Source: Variovorax boronicumulans
GTDB taxonomy: Bacteria; Pseudomonadota; Gammaproteobacteria; Burkholderiales; Burkholderiaceae_C
Assembly (NCBI RefSeq): GCF_007677875.1
Contig: NZ_VEDO01000013.1
Coordinates: 62,001-126,000 of the forward strand
DNA length: 64,000 nt
Reading direction: 5' to 3'
Below are positions 61,558 through 64,000 of this stretch, in pieces. Every line of letters begins with the position of its first letter. Positions within the stretch are counted from its first letter, which is position 1. Below the pieces are notes generated by a model that saw only the letters and a program-made list of their open reading frames with translations, was not told where the DNA came from and searched no databases. Position numbers and translations under genes: made by a program.

Positions 61558-62700
61558 TCAGGCCACCTTGACGATCTGGCCCAGCCGGTGGTCTGGCGTG
61601 AACTCGATCGCATTGATGACCGGAACGAAGCGGTCGAGCATGGTGATGACCTGGCTGGCCTCCCCCTTCTTGTTCAACTCGGTCGTGATCGTCCGCTGCT
61701 TGTGCTTGAACGTGTCGCCCTTGAGCAGGAACTCGCGTCCCTGCGCCGACCTGAAGTGCCCGGTGACCTGGCCGGCAGCCAGAGACAGGGCGAGGTGCCA
61801 TGGTGTCATCTCGCGCAGCGTGGGCCGGCAAGCGGACGTCGAGCGGTGGAAGTGGGCCGAGAAGCCTTCCCACAGCAGGTGCTGACGGTAGCGTTCCAGC
61901 TCGTCGCCGAGTTGGGCCGCATCGATGCGCACGGCATGGAAGTTGAACTCGCCATCCGCCACGGCCGGCACGACGTAGGGCTCGGAGACCCATTCCTCGG
62001 GCAGTTCCGGAACGCCCTCGCCGGTTTGCACCTGCGCGAGCATGTCCATCACCTGCTTGCTGGCGTTGCCGGCCTTGCGGCGGCTCGCCACGATGACGCG
62101 TTGTTGGAAGCGCTGCTCCGGGGCCATGAAGGCCTGCACGTTCTGGTAGTTGCGCGCCAGGTGCGCCCGCATGTCTTCGTCCAGCGCGTAGTGCGGGACG
62201 ATGAACACCAGGACACCGCGCTGCGCGAGCAGCGGCGTGCACTTGAACAGGAACGTGCGCTCCAGGCGCTCGGCCTTCTCGGCCTCCGCACTCCCAGCGT
62301 TGCCGCTGGCCTTGTCGGAGATGCCGTAGCCATAGGGCGGGTTCAGGAACAGCAGACCGACCGATCTGGGCTTGACGACCACGTCGTGGAAGTCCGCATG
62401 GATGACGCGATCGAGGCACCGCTTGGCATGCCAGGCGCGCTCTTGATCGAACTCGATGCCCAGGGCCTCGATGGCCGGCTTCTGGTTCGCATTGGCAGCC
62501 GCTGCCTCCAGCATGCCGTGGCGAATGTCGGCCAACGCCGTTCCTTCGCCACAGCACGGATCGAGCATGCGATGCGCCGCAGTGCCCTCGCCGCCCGCGC
62601 ACACCAGCATCTGGATGATGCGCTGCAGAGTTTGCTCGTCGGTCGGGTAGTAGCCGTTCTTGATGAAGTTGTGCGCCAGGCGCGCGAACATCAGTGCCAT
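61558..62700 (-). CDS. class I N6-adenine-type DNA methyltransferase-like protein (DUF6094-like)
   Basis: 380 aa. SAM-binding motif LDPCCGEGTALADI (about 45-58), then acidic EFDQERAW, and the amino-methyltransferase motif LLFLNPPYGYG (about 117-127, NPPY). The C-terminal half has no known motif and could hold target recognition. No restriction partner is encoded nearby, so an orphan, possibly anti-restriction or regulatory, methylase is likely. GGGAGC 7 nt before ATG 62700. Part of the helicase/RadC accessory module. The DUF6094 label is from memory. Confidence 0.75.
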   Translation of the reverse strand: MALMFARLAHNFIKNGYYPTDEQTLQRIIQMLVCAGGEGTAAHRMLDPCCGEGTALADIRHGMLEAAAANANQKPAIEALGIEFDQERAWHAKRCLDRVIHADFHDVVVKPRSVGLLFLNPPYGYGISDKASGNAGSAEAEKAERLERTFLFKCTPLLAQRGVLVFIVPHYALDEDMRAHLARNYQNVQAFMAPEQRFQQRVIVASRRKAGNASKQVMDMLAQVQTGEGVPELPEEWVSEPYVVPAVADGEFNFHAVRIDAAQLGDELERYRQHLLWEGFSAHFHRSTSACRPTLREMTPWHLALSLAAGQVTGHFRSAQGREFLLKGDTFKHKQRTITTELNKKGEASQVITMLDRFVPVINAIEFTPDHRLGQIVKVA

Positions 62701-62701
62701 C

Positions 62702-63001
62702 TCAAGCTCCCTTCGTGACGGTGCGAACCTCTGCGCCGAAGGCGAGGGATGCGTTGTCCGGTGAAGGCGGGCCGTTCTGCGCGATCCACCACGGGGGTGG
62801 ATCGAGCGGGTAGACCATGACGCCGAGATAGCCGCCCTGGATGCCGTAGCCGACAACCTCGGCGCGGCCGATGCGGTTGACGTTGATGTGGACCTCGACC
62901 CCGATGGCGGGCACCGGATCAGCACCGGACCAGAGCGGCAGCCCCTTGGCTGTACGGTCGGTCGTGTGGGCAGGGATCTCCTGCAAGCGAAGAAAAGACA
63001 T
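62702..63001 (-). CDS. small hypothetical protein (99 aa)
   Basis: Beta-rich: GVEVHINVNRIGRAEVVGYG, GGYLGVMVYPLDPPPWWIAQ. The ATG at 63001 has GGAG 4 nt upstream; ATG 63013 would add four residues. It ends one base before the methyltransferase start. Unknown function. Confidence 0.65.
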   Translation of the reverse strand: MSFLRLQEIPAHTTDRTAKGLPLWSGADPVPAIGVEVHINVNRIGRAEVVGYGIQGGYLGVMVYPLDPPPWWIAQNGPPSPDNASLAFGAEVRTVTKGA

Positions 63002-63080
63002 GTGGATCTCCATGGGTGGATGCAGGCCCCGCAGGGCGTGCAGTCCTGCGGTTGAGGGAAAGTGGCCTGCCGGCCAGGGA

Positions 63081-63338
63081 TCAGAGGTGGGCGCGTTGGG
63101 TCCAGAGGCCGCTGCTCAAGGCAGCGTCCGCCGAGAGGCGCGTCGGGAAGTACTCGACGGACTCCCGCGTGAACGGGCCGTCTTCTCGGCAGAAGGTTCC
63201 GATGTAGAAGCCCGCGGCGCTTTGCAGCACCTGGAGCTCCAGATCGGACCTGCCGCAGGTCGTGGCGAGAACGCCGCGCGCAGGGCGCGCGGCAGTGGCC
63301 GCTGCTTGCGGAGCTGCCGGGTGTTGATGCATGTGCAT
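63081..63338 (-). CDS. small hypothetical protein (85 aa)
   Basis: A His/Ala-rich start (MHMHQHPAAPQAAATAARPA) precedes a compact part LELQVLQSAAGFYIGTFCRE then DGPFTRESVEYFPTRLSADA. AGGAGG 5 nt before ATG 63338. Structured leader copy d is directly upstream. Unknown function. Confidence 0.65.
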   Translation of the reverse strand: MHMHQHPAAPQAAATAARPARGVLATTCGRSDLELQVLQSAAGFYIGTFCREDGPFTRESVEYFPTRLSADAALSSGLWTQRAHL

Positions 63339-63364
63339 CCGATCCTCCTGGGTTGCGACAGGAG

Positions 63365-63537
63365 GCGCCCTGGACAGGCGTCAACCTGTCCGGGTTGGTG
63401 ATGGTGAAGATGTGCCTCGGCGTTGCCGCCGGACGCGCTTCCAAGGCTGAGCGCGCCTGAAACCATGGTGTTGGTTGGTGGATGGTTTCCTGCAGCGCCC
63501 GCGGGGCAGGCGCTGAAGGAACCCATCGGGTTCCCTG
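63365..63537 (-). promoter_or_regulatory. structured leader element, copy d
   Basis: Minus-strand hairpins: GGAACCC/GGGTTCC, AGCGCC/GGCGCT, GGAAACCAT/ATGGTTTC, GGCGCGCT/AGCGCGTC, GGCG/CGCC and GGACAGG/CCTGTCC, ending beside the AGGAGG of the 85-aa gene. Closest to copy c. Confidence 0.6.
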
Positions 63538-63542
63538 GAGCA

Positions 63543-63899
63543 TCAGCCTTGCAGCCGATACCCATGCTGTGCGCCTGCGCTGCAGCGCGGCTCACGTTCC
63601 GCGGCCTGCAGGGTCTCGCGCATGCGCGCAGGCCCTACACGTTGCGCGACCGCGGCCAAGGCCTCCAGCGCCATGGCCCGCTGGTCCGGTCGAACGCTCA
63701 TCGCGAACATCGCGCCGGTGGGCAAGTCGCAGACGCGCTTGCCGCTGGCGTAGTGCGAAACGGTCATCTGCACCTTGCCCGGGACCTGGTGGATCGCGAA
63801 CCAGAAGGCCTGGCCATCGATCAGCGCGCGAATGCGCCGGCAACGGGTGGAAACGGCCGTGCCATCGGCCAGCTGCATCGTGAAGAGGGCCATGGCCAT
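63543..63899 (-). CDS. hypothetical protein downstream of radC (118 aa)
   Basis: Beta strands and one helix: ALFTMQLADGTAVSTRCRRI, ALIDGQAFWFAIHQVPGKVQ, MTVSHYASGKRVCDLPTGAM, then LEALAAVAQRVGPARMRETL. It starts 2 nt after the radC stop, so it is probably co-expressed. ATG 63899 or 63893 possible. No family recognised. Confidence 0.6.
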   Translation of the reverse strand: MAMALFTMQLADGTAVSTRCRRIRALIDGQAFWFAIHQVPGKVQMTVSHYASGKRVCDLPTGAMFAMSVRPDQRAMALEALAAVAQRVGPARMRETLQAAEREPRCSAGAQHGYRLQG

Positions 63900-63900
63900 C

Positions 63901-64000
63901 TCACAGCAGCCCGCGTTGGGCGAAGCTCATGGTCTGCGTGTTGGTGACCACGATGTGGTCCAGCACGCGCACGTCAACGAGGTTCAGCGCGGTCTTGAGT
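63901..64000 (-). CDS. radC: RadC/JAB-domain protein (only the last 32 residues in the window)
   Basis: The frame runs off the right edge. The visible end reads [20 protein letters not shown] followed by [12 protein letters not shown], the characteristic RadC C-terminus. RadC-like proteins are common in ICEs and plasmids; their biochemical role remains debated. Downstream genes in the accessory module follow with tight spacing. Confidence 0.8.
   Translation of the reverse strand, partial: LKTALNLVDVRVLDHIVVTNTQTMSFAQRGLL

Noticed and set aside
61265-62602. 445-codon reading upstream of the 96-aa gene
   Set aside because: Overlaps the methyltransferase gene in another frame; only the part after 61555 is protein-like.
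1-64000. CRISPR arrays, tRNA or rRNA genes, insertion sequences, attachment sites
   Set aside because: No spaced 25-40-bp repeat arrays, no tRNA cloverleaf, no transposase frames and no integrase were recognised. The only tandem repeats are the short coding or leader repeats and the 206-bp duplication.

Overview
The window is about 66% GC and carries betaproteobacterial hallmarks: a Bug/TctC periplasmic receptor, a PEP-CTERM protein, and Burkholderiales-like catabolic genes. No rRNA, tRNA, CRISPR array or integrase was seen, so the species and the insertion site cannot be read from it. Most of it is the backbone of a large integrative conjugative element (or related plasmid) of the ICEclc/PAGI/PFGI-1/SPI-7 type. 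Family names such as PFL_4669 or TIGR03744 were assigned from remembered sequence features and gene order, not from a search.

Regions: (1) 1-13233, all minus strand: replication, partition and mobilisation. It holds an SNF2-type helicase (cut by the left edge), a small protein, SSB, DUF3158 and PFL_4669 proteins, three consecutive winged-helix replication-type proteins including an STY4528-like one, DUF2857, ParB and the MobH relaxase TraI. Iteron-like 23-bp repeats lie inside the STY4528-like gene and 36-bp repeats inside the next gene. (2) 13234-13820: the control region between the divergent relaxase and transfer operons. (3) 13821-34262, plus strand: the type IV secretion/transfer operon from PilL through the coupling protein TraD, membrane proteins, the TraC-like ATPase and PFL_4709-4711 to TraG. 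TraD is interrupted by an in-frame TGA just after its Walker A motif. (4) 34266-38062: tail module with a PH-domain protein, DsbC-like isomerase, exported proteins and a lysozyme-like membrane protein.

(5) 38249-54755: variable cargo. It holds a methyltransferase, a GAF-degenerate GGDEF-EAL phosphodiesterase, a secreted CsuA/spore-coat-U-type pilin with a 206-bp tandem duplication upstream, several small genes, and a secreted cyanophycinase-like protein. Next to the latter is a PEP-CTERM gene whose signal peptide is broken by an amber codon. A tightly overlapping operon (TetR, Bug receptor, thiolase, acyl-CoA ligase, two short-chain dehydrogenases, RraA-like protein) follows; it looks like CoA-dependent degradation of an unknown carboxylic acid, with a pair of matching palindromic operators upstream of tetR.

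(6) 55205-64000, minus strand: accessory DNA-metabolism module with a second SNF2-type helicase, a DNA-methyltransferase-like protein, RadC (cut by the right edge) and about nine small unknown genes. Four of the small genes are preceded by a repeated multi-hairpin leader of 170-240 nt that shows compensatory changes, a candidate structured RNA family. The best leads are these leaders, the iteron-like repeats whose 23-bp period cannot be a codon repeat, and the two nonsense codons.
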